A stretch of DNA of 32,678 bases. It comes from an uncultured Bacillota bacterium. Its GTDB lineage: Bacteria; Bacillota; Clostridia; Oscillospirales; Oscillospiraceae. Under the pieces are notes generated by a model. It saw nothing but the letters and a program-made list of their open reading frames with translations. It did no database searches and was not told the origin of the DNA. The stretch covers positions 1 to 32,678 of the forward strand of contig CALACZ010000075.1 of NCBI GenBank assembly GCA_937890735.1, read 5' to 3'. Positions 1 through 7,989 of this stretch are shown piece by piece (position 1 is the first letter of the stretch; each line of letters opens with the position of its first letter). The position numbers were made by a program, and so were the translations under genes.

Positions 1-2
1 TG

Positions 3-527
3 CACGGCGGCGCGAACGCCAAGGTCATGCGGATGTACCGCGACATCTGCGCGCACATCGGGCGCATGCCCGACGACGCGGCACTGGGCGCGTACCTTGA
101 CAGCATCCTCGACGGTGAGGTCGGCGACCATTCGGGCAAAATTTACGGTCTGGGGCACGCGGTGTACACCATGTCCGACCCGCGCGCCATCGTTATCCAG
201 AAATACGCCGCCGATCTGGCGCGCGAAAAGGGCTGCCTTGCCGATCTGGAGTTGATGGAGCGCATTGAGCAGATGGGCATTGAAAAGATCACGAAGCGCA
301 AACGGCTGAATATTCCGATGTGCGCGAACGTGGACTTCTACTCCGGCTTTGTGTACGATATGCTGGGCATTCCGGAGGATCTGTTCACGCCGGTGTTTGC
401 CGTGGCGCGTATCGCGGGCTGGTGCGCGCACCGCATGGAGGAGGTCGCCACGGGCGGGCGCATCATGCGCCCGGCGTACCGTGCGGCGCTCAAAACGCAC
501 GAATACATCCCGCTGGAAGCAAGATAA
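3..527 (+). CDS. Citrate synthase, C-terminal part (5' end outside window)
   Basis: This enzyme condenses acetyl-CoA (or propionyl-CoA) with oxaloacetate to give citrate, at the entry of the oxidative TCA branch that supplies 2-oxoglutarate. The frame is open to the left edge and begins with HGGANAKVMRM, the active-site histidine region of citrate synthases. It continues through GLGHAVYTMSDPRA, which holds a second conserved histidine, and NVDFYSGFVYDMLGIP near the catalytic aspartate, and ends in the typical C-terminal segment with arginine (GWCAHRMEE). About 174 residues are visible, the last 40 percent or so of a normal 430-450 residue protein. I see no frame break. The 2-methylcitrate form cannot be excluded from this fragment. 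A strong terminator follows 8 nt after the TAA stop, so this is the last gene of its transcript. Confidence 0.93.
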   Translation, partial: HGGANAKVMRMYRDICAHIGRMPDDAALGAYLDSILDGEVGDHSGKIYGLGHAVYTMSDPRAIVIQKYAADLAREKGCLADLELMERIEQMGIEKITKRKRLNIPMCANVDFYSGFVYDMLGIPEDLFTPVFAVARIAGWCAHRMEEVATGGRIMRPAYRAALKTHEYIPLEAR

Positions 528-535
528 CTGGACCT

Positions 536-571
536 GTCCGCCGAAACGAGCACGTTTCGGCGGACTTTTTT
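536..571 (+). terminator. Rho-independent terminator after citrate synthase
   Basis: A perfect 13-bp stem (GTCCGCCGAAACG with its complement CGTTTCGGCGGAC) has a 4-nt AGCA loop and is followed by six T. It separates citrate synthase from the ROK regulator. Confidence 0.93.
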
Positions 572-601
572 ACTCTCTTGTGCTGAAACGTCAGATTGTT
601 C

Positions 602-631
602 TTGGCAGAAAGAGGCGAATTATGGTATAAT
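602..631 (+). promoter_or_regulatory. Sigma-A type promoter for the ROK regulator
   Basis: TTGGCA (602-607), an 18-bp spacer and TATAAT (626-631), with an extended -10 TG two bases upstream. The start of transcription should fall near 638, leaving a short leader before the ATG at 665. Confidence 0.75.
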
Positions 632-664
632 ATCACCGATTATGGGAGAGGGAAACAAAATCGT

Positions 665-1897
665 ATGCGAAAATCAGGACTGAACCTGAGCGGGATCAAG
701 GAAAACAACCGCGCGCTCATTTTGCAGATGATCTGCACCGCCGGTCAGATCACGCGCAGCGAGCTGGCGGCGCGTTCGAAGCTGTCGCAGATGACGGTCA
801 CGAACATCGTCAATGAATTTCTCAGCAAAAATCTGATCGAGGAGCTGCCGCCGGAGGAGCATCTGAAGCTGCCGGGGCGCACGCCGATGGTGCTGCGCGT
901 GTGCGCGCACGCGCCGGTCATTCTGGGCGTGTTTATCTCGCGCTGCTGGATCTATGGCACGATCGGCGATTTTTCCATGCACCTGCTTGACCGCGAGGAG
1001 GTCGCGCTGGGTGAGGTCGAATCGGAGCAGACGGTGCTGGAAAAGCTGCGCCGGCTCGTGCAGACGCTCATCGCCCGCTGTGAGCGCACCATCTGCGGCA
1101 TCGGCGTGGCAACGGTCGGCGCAGTGAACCCCGAGCGCGGCAGCATCGCCTATATTACGAGCTTTTACGGCATTGAAAAGCTCCCGGTGGCGGATTTTCT
1201 GCGTCGGCATTTCCCGTACCCGGTCTATGTCGCCAACGATATGCAGGCGGCGGGGCTGTGCGAGCTGTATTTCGGCGTCGGACGGGAGGAGGACGACTTT
1301 CTCTACGTCGGCATCACCAACGGCGTGGGCGCGGCGCTCATCTCAAACCGTGAGCTGTTTGAAAGCCACGGCGAAATGGGGCATATGTCCATCAACTGCA
1401 ACGGCCCGCAGTGCACCTGCGGCAATAACGGCTGCCTGGAGCTGTATGTCAGCACGCCGCATATATTGCAGCGCATCCGCGAGGACTGCGGCGTGCAGCT
1501 GTCCACGATGCAGCAGGCGGTGGCGCTGGCGATGGACGACCGCACGGCGTACACAACGCTCTATAACGCGCTGCGCCGCCTGGGCTACGGCATCAACAAC
1601 TACCTGAACCTCATCAACGTTCCCACCGTCGTGCTGGGGCACGATGCGTTCTTCCTGCCGGACGAGCTGATCGCCAGTATGCAGGGGCACATCGAATCCA
1701 CCGGCATTGCGGTGCATCTGATGGACCGCGAGCTGCGCATCCTGCGCTCCACGTTTGAGGACATCGCGCCGCTCTACGGCTCGCTGTGCGTCTTTTTGCA
1801 GCGTATTTTCCGCGGCGACTATCCGATCGACGAGCTGCTGCTGTCCATCGGGCAGGGGATGAAACGGTCTGATCCTCTGACCGCTGTCATACAGTAA
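665..1897 (+). CDS. ROK family transcriptional regulator
   Basis: This is a DNA-binding regulator of the ROK (repressor, ORF, kinase) class, related to NagC and XylR, which normally senses a sugar or sugar phosphate. The 410-residue protein starts with MRKSGLNLSG. A winged helix-turn-helix lies at about residues 18-60 (SELAARSKLSQMTVTNIV). A ROK fold follows, with the zinc-binding signature CNGPQCTCGNNGCLE at about 243-258 and GHMSINC just before it. The start at 665 is preferred over an in-frame ATG at 596 because the latter lies upstream of the -10 box; GGGAGAGG at 644-651 is the likely ribosome site. No sugar-uptake or sugar-kinase gene adjoins it, so the ligand cannot be read from context. 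The next gene begins 68 nt downstream with no terminator between, so read-through is possible. Confidence 0.9.
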   Translation: MRKSGLNLSGIKENNRALILQMICTAGQITRSELAARSKLSQMTVTNIVNEFLSKNLIEELPPEEHLKLPGRTPMVLRVCAHAPVILGVFISRCWIYGTIGDFSMHLLDREEVALGEVESEQTVLEKLRRLVQTLIARCERTICGIGVATVGAVNPERGSIAYITSFYGIEKLPVADFLRRHFPYPVYVANDMQAAGLCELYFGVGREEDDFLYVGITNGVGAALISNRELFESHGEMGHMSINCNGPQCTCGNNGCLELYVSTPHILQRIREDCGVQLSTMQQAVALAMDDRTAYTTLYNALRRLGYGINNYLNLINVPTVVLGHDAFFLPDELIASMQGHIESTGIAVHLMDRELRILRSTFEDIAPLYGSLCVFLQRIFRGDYPIDELLLSIGQGMKRSDPLTAVIQ

Positions 1898-1965
1898 TAC
1901 AGCGTGGCGCACGCCGCGCCGTCATAGAAACCACAACCGACTACGAACAGAAAAGGAGAAACGTT

Positions 1966-3279
1966 ATGGGTCTTATCAGAGCGGCATTGGGCGCGGCTGG
2001 CGGCGTGATGGCTGACCAGTGGAAGGAGTATTTTTACTGTGAAGCGATCCCCGAGAGCGTGCTGGCGGTCAAGGGTCTGCACCGCGTATCCGGGCGCAGC
2101 GCCAACTATAAGGGCAACGAAAACATCATCACCAACGGCTCGGTCATCGCCGTTGCAGACGGGCAGTGCATGATCCTTGTCGATCAGGGCAAGGTCACGG
2201 AGCTGTGCGCAGAGCCCGGCGAGTTCGTCTATGACAGCTCCACCGAGCCGTCCATCTTCTCCGGCAGCCTCGGCAAGAGCATTCTCGATACCTTCAAGAA
2301 CATCGGCAAACGCTTTACCTTCGGCGGCGAAGCGCCCAAGGATCAGCGCATTTACTACCTCAACACCAAGGAGCTCATCGGCAACAAATACGGCACGCCC
2401 AGCCCCGTTCCGTTCCGCGTGGTCGATCAGCGCGCGGGCATCGACATCGACATCAACATCCGCTGCTTCGGCGAATACAGCTACCGCATCTGCGACCCCA
2501 TCCTGTTCTACACGAACGTCTGCGGCAACATCACCGACGAGTTTGCGCGCGACCGGCTGGACAGCCAGCTCAAAACGGAGCTGCTGACCGCCCTTCAGCC
2601 CGCATTTGCGCGGATTTCCGACATGGGCATCCGCTATTCGGCGCTGCCCGGTCACACGATGGAGATGGCGGACGCGCTCAATGAGGTGCTGTCTGCCAAG
2701 TGGCGTAAGCTGCGCGGTCTTGAGATCGTGTCGTTCGGCGTTTCGTCCGTGAAGGCGAACGAAGAGGACGAAAAGATGCTCAAGGAGATGCAGCGCAACG
2801 CGGCGTTCATGGATCCCACGCGCGCGGCGGCGCACATGGTCGGCGCGCAGGCGGCGGCGATGCAGGCGGCTGCGAACAACCAGAACGCCGGTCCGGCGAT
2901 GGCATTCATGGGCATGAACATGGCGGGGCAGATGGGCGGCATGAACGCGCAGAGCCTCTATCAGATGGGCGCGCAGCAGCAGGCGGCGCAGCCCGCCGCT
3001 CCGGCTGGCGGCTGGACGTGCGCGTGCGGCAAAACGGGCAACACCGGCAAATTCTGCGCCGAGTGCGGCAAGCCCAAGCCCGCAGCAGACGGCTGGACGT
3101 GCTCCTGCGGCGCGGTGAACAAGGGCAAATTCTGCGCCGAATGCGGCAAGCCGAAGCCCGCGGGCGTTCCGCAGTACCGCTGCGACAAGTGCGGCTGGAA
3201 ACCCAAAGACCCGGCGCATCCGCCCAAGTTCTGCCCCGAGTGCGGCGACCCGTTTGACGACGGCGATCTGATCCGCTGA
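1966..3279 (+). CDS. SPFH domain protein with C-terminal zinc ribbons (YdjI-like)
   Basis: This 437-residue protein resembles Bacillus YdjI, an SPFH (band 7/flotillin-like, once called virion core) protein. An N-terminal SPFH/band-7 domain covers about residues 20-285 (GEFVYDSSTEPSIF, GIDIDINIRCFGEYSYRI). An Ala/Met/Gln-rich linker follows at about 290-345. The tail has three zinc ribbons: CACGKTG..FCAECGKPKP, CSCGAVN..FCAECGKPKP and CDKCGWKP..FCPECGDPF. No signal peptide or clear membrane helix is seen, so membrane association would be peripheral or through partners. AGGAGA at 1954-1959 sets the start. The next gene also carries zinc ribbons and starts 24 nt downstream, and a TPM-domain gene follows; the same three families sit together in Bacillus ydjGHI beside pspA. 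No pspA is visible here. The function is probably membrane organisation or envelope stress response, by analogy only. Confidence 0.85.
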   Translation: MGLIRAALGAAGGVMADQWKEYFYCEAIPESVLAVKGLHRVSGRSANYKGNENIITNGSVIAVADGQCMILVDQGKVTELCAEPGEFVYDSSTEPSIFSGSLGKSILDTFKNIGKRFTFGGEAPKDQRIYYLNTKELIGNKYGTPSPVPFRVVDQRAGIDIDINIRCFGEYSYRICDPILFYTNVCGNITDEFARDRLDSQLKTELLTALQPAFARISDMGIRYSALPGHTMEMADALNEVLSAKWRKLRGLEIVSFGVSSVKANEEDEKMLKEMQRNAAFMDPTRAAAHMVGAQAAAMQAAANNQNAGPAMAFMGMNMAGQMGGMNAQSLYQMGAQQQAAQPAAPAGGWTCACGKTGNTGKFCAECGKPKPAADGWTCSCGAVNKGKFCAECGKPKPAGVPQYRCDKCGWKPKDPAHPPKFCPECGDPFDDGDLIR

Positions 3280-3303
3280 GAAGCATAAAAGGAGAGAGAT
3301 GAG

Positions 3304-4410
3304 ATGCCAGATCAGGTAACGAATTATCAGTGCCCGGCGTGTACCGGCCCGCTGCATTACGCGGCGGCGTCCGGCAAGCTGGAGTGCGAATACTGCGGCT
3401 CGGTGTTTGACGTCGCTGAGATCGAAAAGCTGTACGCCGAAAAGGAAAAGCAGGCTGCCGCCGCGCAGAAGGCTGCGGAGCAGCAGGCAAAGGAATCTGG
3501 CGGCTGGGACGAGTCGTCGCTGAACAGCGACTGGGGGAGCGACGCCGCATCCATGCGCGCGTATAACTGCCCGTCGTGCGGCGCGGAGCTGGTGTGCGAT
3601 GAATCGACCGCCGCCACCTCCTGCCCGTACTGCGGCAACCCCACGATCGTGCCCGGTCAGTTCTCCGGGATGCTGCGCCCCGAGTTCGTCATTCCCTTCA
3701 AGCTCACGAAGGACGACGCCGTCAAGGCGCTCAAAAAGCACTACAAGGGCAAGCCCTTCCTGCCGCGCACGTTTACGGCAGGCAACCACATCAAAAAAAT
3801 TCAGGGCGTGTATGTGCCGTTCTGGCTGTTTGACGGCACGGCGGAGGGCAGCGCGCAGTATCACTGTACCATCAATCACGTCCATGAGCACGGCGACACG
3901 GAGATCACCGAGATCGAGCATTTCCGCGTGACGCGCGCCGGGTCGATGGCGTTTGAAAAAGTGCCGGTGGATGCGTCGAGCAAAATGCCGGACGATCATA
4001 TGGACTCCATCGAGCCGTTTGACTATGCCGAGCTCAAGCCGTTCTCCACGGCGTACCTGCCGGGCTTTTTGGCGGATAAGTACGACGTTTCGGTCGCCGA
4101 CAGTCAGGAGCGCGCCGATACGCGCTGCGCAGGCTCACTGGAAGAGGCGCTGCGCGACACCGTCGTCGGCTACGGCGATGTGATGCAGACCGGGCAGAGC
4201 TGCAAAATAAAGCGCGGCAAGGTGCATTATGCGCTGCTGCCCGTCTGGCTGCTGGACACCAAGTGGAAGGGCAAGGACTTCCTGTTCGCCATGAACGGTC
4301 AGACCGGCAAAATGGCGGGCGACCTGCCCGTGGATCGCGGTAAGTTCTGGGGTACGTTCTTTGCCATCGCCGCCGCGCTCACCGCGGTCGGTCTGGCGCT
4401 CATTCTGTGA
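3304..4410 (+). CDS. Zinc-ribbon protein with C-terminal membrane helix (YdjG-like)
   Basis: A 368-residue protein whose family is often annotated as a TFIIB-type zinc ribbon or replication-restart helicase-like protein, most like Bacillus YdjG. The first zinc ribbon lies near the N-terminus (CPACTGPLHY..CEYCGS, residues 9-34). A charged, Ala/Gln-rich helical stretch follows (about 42-65), then a second ribbon (CPSCGAELV..CPYCGNP, about 84-111). A mixed alpha/beta region includes VYVPFWLFDGTAEGSA and LLPVWLLDTKWKGK. One hydrophobic helix closes the protein (GTFFAIAAALTAVGLALIL, about 350-368). The tail anchor places it at the membrane with the ribbons probably cytoplasmic. AGGAGAG at 3290-3296 is the ribosome site. 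The stop is 14 nt from the ATG of the TPM gene, so the three genes are almost certainly one operon. Molecular role unknown. Confidence 0.82.
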   Translation: MPDQVTNYQCPACTGPLHYAAASGKLECEYCGSVFDVAEIEKLYAEKEKQAAAAQKAAEQQAKESGGWDESSLNSDWGSDAASMRAYNCPSCGAELVCDESTAATSCPYCGNPTIVPGQFSGMLRPEFVIPFKLTKDDAVKALKKHYKGKPFLPRTFTAGNHIKKIQGVYVPFWLFDGTAEGSAQYHCTINHVHEHGDTEITEIEHFRVTRAGSMAFEKVPVDASSKMPDDHMDSIEPFDYAELKPFSTAYLPGFLADKYDVSVADSQERADTRCAGSLEEALRDTVVGYGDVMQTGQSCKIKRGKVHYALLPVWLLDTKWKGKDFLFAMNGQTGKMAGDLPVDRGKFWGTFFAIAAALTAVGLALIL

Positions 4411-4424
4411 GAGGGGGCAGCGAA

Positions 4425-5210
4425 ATGAAACGGAAACTTGGTTGTTTGTTCCTCGCGCTCGTTTTGCTGCTCGGTCTCACGACGCTCGCCCTTGCGGACG
4501 GCGCGCAGCTGCCGTATGTCACCGACGCGGCGGGGCTTCTGACCGAGGCGGAGGCGGCGGAGCTGGAGAGCATGGCGCAGAGCGTCTCGCAGCAATACGG
4601 CTGCGGCGTGTATGTGGTCACGGTGGACGATTACACCGACTACGACTCGCGCGGCGCGTATGAAGCGGCGTATACCATTTATCATCAGTATTCCCTCGGC
4701 GAAGGCGCGGACCGCAACGGCGCAATGCTGCTGCTGAGCATGCGCGAACGCGACTGGGCGACGTTCTTCTACGGTCCGGCGGCGGAGTATGCCTTCGATG
4801 CCTACGGTCAGGAAGAGCTGGAAGGCGCTTATCTCGACTATTTCCGCGACAACGACTGGTACGGCGGCTTTTCGGGCTACATCAATGAGTGCGGACGCTA
4901 TCTGGACCTTGCGGCGCAGGGCTCGCCCGTGCGCGCCAGCAAGCTCGTTCCGATCCTCATCGTGGTCGCCATCGCGTGCCTGATCGCCATTATCGTCTGC
5001 GGCATTATGCGCGGCATGATGAAATCGGTCTCCAAAAAGACCGAGGCGGGCAATTACGTCAGCGCCTCCGGGCTCAAGCTCACGCAGAGCACGGACCAGT
5101 ACACGCACACCACCACGCTGGAACGGCACATCGACCGCGATTCGTCCTCCGGCAGCGGCAGCAGCAGCCACTCCGGCGGCGGCGGCAGCGGACGCAGCGG
5201 AAAATTCTAA
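4425..5210 (+). CDS. TPM domain membrane protein (YdjH/YgcG-like)
   Basis: A 261-residue exported protein of the TPM (TPM_phosphatase, YgcG/YdjH) family. Residues 1-25 are a signal peptide (MKRKLGCLFLALVLLLGL). The TPM domain spans about 28-160 (LPYVTDAAGLLTEAEAAELE, YGCGVYVVTVDDY, NGAMLLLSMRERDW). One transmembrane helix follows (VPILIVVAIACLIAIIVCGI, about 178-200). The cytoplasmic tail ends in a Ser/Gly-rich run closing with SGGGGSGRSGKF, a tail typical of this family. The TPM domain should face outward. The ATG at 4425 is chosen over an ATG at 4407 because the latter overlaps the previous gene and GAGGGGG (4411-4417) sits 7 nt before 4425. The gene completes a three-gene unit with the SPFH and zinc-ribbon genes. 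Phosphatase activity is reported for some plant relatives but should not be assumed here. Confidence 0.85.
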   Translation: MKRKLGCLFLALVLLLGLTTLALADGAQLPYVTDAAGLLTEAEAAELESMAQSVSQQYGCGVYVVTVDDYTDYDSRGAYEAAYTIYHQYSLGEGADRNGAMLLLSMRERDWATFFYGPAAEYAFDAYGQEELEGAYLDYFRDNDWYGGFSGYINECGRYLDLAAQGSPVRASKLVPILIVVAIACLIAIIVCGIMRGMMKSVSKKTEAGNYVSASGLKLTQSTDQYTHTTTLERHIDRDSSSGSGSSSHSGGGGSGRSGKF

Positions 5211-5228
5211 GGAATACATAATTTTTAC

Positions 5229-5261
5229 GAATACTCTGCCGCAGCTTGCGGCAGAGTATTC
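5229..5261 (+). terminator. Strong hairpin after the TPM gene (terminator or attenuator)
   Basis: A perfect 15-bp stem (GAATACTCTGCCGCA with its complement) has a 3-nt loop GCT. There is no T run on either side, only TTAG, and the ribosome site GGGGGAAAGG of the next gene starts about 8 nt later. It may be a weak terminator, a 3'-end stabiliser for the operon above, or a structure affecting the gene below. Confidence 0.5.
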
Positions 5262-5279
5262 TTAGAATGGGGGAAAGGT

Positions 5280-6380
5280 ATGGCAGACTTATTTACCTAT
5301 CTCGACTGGCGCGGCGACCTGACGTTTTCGGAGCGCGCGCCCGGCGCGGTGGACGGCATGATCCTGGCGCGGGCGGCGTATTTTCCCTATGCGAAAATTT
5401 TAACGCCCGGGGACGCACATGGGATGTGCCTTGCGGACGCGGCGCGGGCATTTGAGGCTTTGGAAAATCTGCCGCAGATCGTTCTGCGCGCGGACGATGT
5501 GCGCCTCATCGCGGCGCTGCGCGAAAGCGCGCGGTTTGCGGAGCTGACCGTCTGCGGCTATGCTGACGACCTGGACGCGCCGACGCAGACGCAGTTTTCC
5601 GCCGTCACGTTCCTCCTGCCGGACGGCGCGCGCGTCGTCTCCTTCCGGGGGACGGACAGCACGCTCATCGGCTGGAAAGAGGATTTTAATATGGGCTTTG
5701 TCTGCCCCGTCCCGGCGCAGACGCTCGCCGTTTCGTATCTGGAGGACATCGCGGCAAGCGCCCCGGACGCGCCGCTGTATGTGGTCGGGCACTCCAAGGG
5801 CGGCAATCTCGCGGTGTACGCCGCGGCGTTCTGCCGCGAGGACGTGCAGGCGCGCATTCGCACGGTGTATAACTACGACGGCCCGGGCTTTGACCAGACC
5901 GTTCTCGCGCGGGACGGCTACCGACGCATCCGTGAGCGGGTGCGCACCTATGTGCCGCAGTCGTCGGTCGTTGGGATGCTGCTGGGACACGAGGAGGAGT
6001 ATGTGATCGTCCACAGCACGCAAAGCGGGCTGATGCAGCACGACACCTACTCCTGGCAGGTCGAGCCGCACGGCTTTTCGTGCCTGGAAACGGTGGATAA
6101 CGGCAGCCGCTTTATCGACTTTACGCTCAAGGCGTGGCTCGCAGACATGAGCCTTGCCCAGCGCGAGGCGTTTGTGGACGCTGTTTACAACATCCTGACC
6201 GAGACGCACGCGCGCACGCTGCACGAGATGGGCGAGAAGTGGTTTTCCAGCGCCCTGAGCATGGTGCGTTCGTATCAAAACCTCGACGACGAGACCCGCC
6301 GCGCCGTCACGCAGGCGCTGACGCTGCTGATGAAGAGCGCGAAAAGCGGGCTGACGCAAGTTCTTCAGAAACCTGAATAA
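5280..6380 (+). CDS. DUF2974 (Mbeg1-like) alpha/beta hydrolase
   Basis: This 366-residue cytoplasmic protein belongs to the lipase-like alpha/beta hydrolases annotated as DUF2974. The nucleophile elbow GHSKGGNLAVYAA places the serine at residue 172. An upstream segment SFRGTDSTLIGWKEDF (121-136) is the conserved lipase-3 type motif that helps build the oxyanion hole. A likely acid follows in YNYDGPGFDQ. The C-terminal 100 residues are helical. There is no signal peptide. GGGGGAAAGG lies just before the ATG at 5280. The substrate is unknown; the family is common in gut Clostridia and lactic acid bacteria, and activity on lipids or esters is inferred from fold only. The gene follows the TPM gene after a strong hairpin and ends at a shared terminator, so it may be a separate unit, but I see no clear promoter. 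Confidence 0.85.
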   Translation: MADLFTYLDWRGDLTFSERAPGAVDGMILARAAYFPYAKILTPGDAHGMCLADAARAFEALENLPQIVLRADDVRLIAALRESARFAELTVCGYADDLDAPTQTQFSAVTFLLPDGARVVSFRGTDSTLIGWKEDFNMGFVCPVPAQTLAVSYLEDIAASAPDAPLYVVGHSKGGNLAVYAAAFCREDVQARIRTVYNYDGPGFDQTVLARDGYRRIRERVRTYVPQSSVVGMLLGHEEEYVIVHSTQSGLMQHDTYSWQVEPHGFSCLETVDNGSRFIDFTLKAWLADMSLAQREAFVDAVYNILTETHARTLHEMGEKWFSSALSMVRSYQNLDDETRRAVTQALTLLMKSAKSGLTQVLQKPE

Positions 6381-6416
6381 AAAATTGCCGCATCCGAGCC
6401 GGATGCGGCAATTTTT
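6381..6416. terminator. Bidirectional terminator between convergent genes
   Basis: A stem AAAATTGCCGCATCC / GGATGCGGCAATTTT with the 5-nt loop GAGCC has T runs on the plus side and the matching A run gives a T run on the minus side. It serves the hydrolase (+) and the glycosylase (-), whose stop codon lies inside its right flank. Confidence 0.92.
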
Positions 6417-6903
6417 ATAGATATTCCAGAATCACGCGCCAAGCCTCCGTCAGGCGGTCGAGCGACCACGCGGCGTTCGCCGGGCTGGTGGACGGGAGCT
6501 GCACGGCGGCAAAGCCCGTCTGTTCTGCCAGATGCTTCTGATAAAGCGAGAATGCAGACGCGCCGTTGCAGAATACCGCCTGAATGGGCGCGGCGGAAAA
6601 GATCGGCGATAAGTCGTTTGCCTGTGCGCCGCGGATGCTGCTGTCGCTCGAACCCTCGATGTTGCAGCTTGCGATCACGTCCCACAGCGCGATGTGGCGC
6701 GCGTGCAAAAGCTCGGATTTTTCGTCGATCGTCTGCGGAACATCGCACTCCAGCAGCCGTGCCAGCACGCGCCAGAAGCGGTTTTGCGGATGCCCGTAGA
6801 AAAACAACACCTCGCGCGATTTGACCGACGGGAACGAGCCGAGGATCAGCACGCGCGACTGCGCGTCATAGAGCGGCGGGAACGGGTGTGTTAGGTGCTG
6901 CAT
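6415..6903 (-). CDS. DNA-deoxyinosine glycosylase (UDG superfamily, family 6)
   Basis: This 162-residue enzyme of the uracil-DNA glycosylase fold fits the hypoxanthine-DNA glycosylase (HDG) group, which removes deaminated adenine (hypoxanthine) from DNA to start base-excision repair. Visible motifs are LILGSFPSVKSRE (19-31, the family active-site loop), FYGHPQNRFWRVLA (35-48), ALWDVIASC (72-80) and the second active-site motif LPSTSPANA (137-145). Length matches the family. The ATG overlaps the TGA of the threonine aldolase gene (TGATG at 6905-6901), so translation is coupled. An in-frame ATG 48 nt upstream lies inside the aldolase gene and is not preferred. The shared terminator at 6381-6416 ends the transcript. 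Confidence 0.88.
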   Translation of the reverse strand: MQHLTHPFPPLYDAQSRVLILGSFPSVKSREVLFFYGHPQNRFWRVLARLLECDVPQTIDEKSELLHARHIALWDVIASCNIEGSSDSSIRGAQANDLSPIFSAAPIQAVFCNGASAFSLYQKHLAEQTGFAAVQLPSTSPANAAWSLDRLTEAWRVILEYL

Positions 6904-7925
6904 CACAGCGCTGCCAACGCCTCCTGCACTGCCTCCGGCGCGGTCGCCCACGACGTGACGAACCGCGCGGCGGTGTGCGTCTCGTCGATCTTGGCGGTAA
7001 ACTCGCAGCCGAAGCGCTCCTGCGCGGTCTTGTATTGCACGTCGGTGAGAATGGGGAAGATCTGATTCGTCGGGGAGTTTACATAAAACTTAAAACCCTT
7101 CTTTTTCAGCCCATCTGCCAGCGTCTGTGCCTGTTCCACGGCGTGCCTGCCCAGTGCCAGCCAGAGGTCGTTTTCAAAATACGCCAAAAACTGCACGCCC
7201 AGCAGCCGTCCCTTGGCGAGCATCGCGCCGTGCTGCTTCATGATGTTGCGGTAATAGGGCTTCAGCGCGTCGTTCGCGATCACCAGCGCCTCGCCGAACA
7301 GCAGCCCGTTTTTCGTGCCGCCGATGTAAAACGCGTCGCAGAGCTGCGCAAAATCCTCCGGCGCAAGGTCGTTGCCCTCCGCCGCCAGCGCCTGCGCCAT
7401 GCGCGCGCCGTCTAAGTACAGATACAGCCCCAGCGCGCGGCAGGTCTCATGCAGCGCGGTCAGCTCCGCTTTGGTGTAGATCGTGCCGAGCTCCGTGGAG
7501 TCGGATACATACACCATGCGCGGCACGACCATATGCCCGTCGTCGCCGTCCAGATGTGACTCCACCAGCGTGCGCACCGCGTCCGGCGTGAGCTTGCCGT
7601 CCGGCACGGCGGCGGAGAGCACCTTGTGCCCGCACGTTTCGATCGCGCCGGATTCGTGGACGTTGATGTGCCCCGTTGCCGCGGCGATGACCGCCTCCCA
7701 CGGGCGCAGCGCCGCCGCAATGAGCGCCTGATTCGTCGCTGTGCCGCCCACCATAAAATGTACGTCCGCCTGCGGGCAGGCAAAGCGCGCGCGTACCGCC
7801 TGCGCCGCGCGGACGCAGTATGCATCGCGCCCATAGCCGCACGTCGCCTCCGCATTTGTGCGCACGAGCGCGTCCAGGATCTGCGGATGCGCGCCCTCGG
7901 AATAATCGTTGCGGAATGTTGCCAT
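6903..7925 (-). CDS. ltaE: Low-specificity L-threonine aldolase
   Basis: A PLP enzyme that splits threonine or allo-threonine to glycine and acetaldehyde. The 340-residue protein begins with MATFRNDYSEGAHPQILDAL. It shows GGTATNQ (60-66, PLP phosphate region), LYLDGAR (170-175) with the aspartate that contacts the pyridine nitrogen, and GGTKNG (202-207), where K205 forms the Schiff base. Length and motif order match bacterial beta-eliminating aldolases. AGAGAAGG sits 7 nt before the ATG, and a good promoter lies at 7957-7985. It is the first gene of a two-gene transcript with the deoxyinosine glycosylase. The two enzymes have no obvious metabolic link, so pairing may only reflect shared transcription. 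Confidence 0.92.
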   Translation of the reverse strand: MATFRNDYSEGAHPQILDALVRTNAEATCGYGRDAYCVRAAQAVRARFACPQADVHFMVGGTATNQALIAAALRPWEAVIAAATGHINVHESGAIETCGHKVLSAAVPDGKLTPDAVRTLVESHLDGDDGHMVVPRMVYVSDSTELGTIYTKAELTALHETCRALGLYLYLDGARMAQALAAEGNDLAPEDFAQLCDAFYIGGTKNGLLFGEALVIANDALKPYYRNIMKQHGAMLAKGRLLGVQFLAYFENDLWLALGRHAVEQAQTLADGLKKKGFKFYVNSPTNQIFPILTDVQYKTAQERFGCEFTAKIDETHTAARFVTSWATAPEAVQEALAAL

Positions 7926-7956
7926 CGTTCAGCCTTCTCTCTTTGGTTTTGAGGAT

Positions 7957-7985
7957 ATTCTAGGAGAATGTGGCGGAAAAGTCAA
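7957..7985 (-). promoter_or_regulatory. Promoter for the aldolase-glycosylase pair
   Basis: On the minus strand: TTGACT (7985-7980), a 17-bp spacer and TAGAAT (7962-7957). It lies just before the stop of the flippase gene end and gives a leader of about 25 nt. Confidence 0.75.
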
Positions 7986-7989
7986 GGTG

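Noticed and set aside
1908..1922. GGCGC-ACGCC-GCGCC hairpin after the ROK gene as terminator
   Set aside because: The stem is only 5 bp and has no T run, so I do not call termination between the ROK and SPFH genes.
1819..3999. A 726-codon open frame on the minus strand across the SPFH and zinc-ribbon genes
   Set aside because: It is Arg/Ala/His-rich, matches no family, and lies opposite two genes with clear domains. Long antisense frames are expected in GC-rich coding DNA. The same applies to the plus-strand frame at 27665-29380 opposite gpmI.
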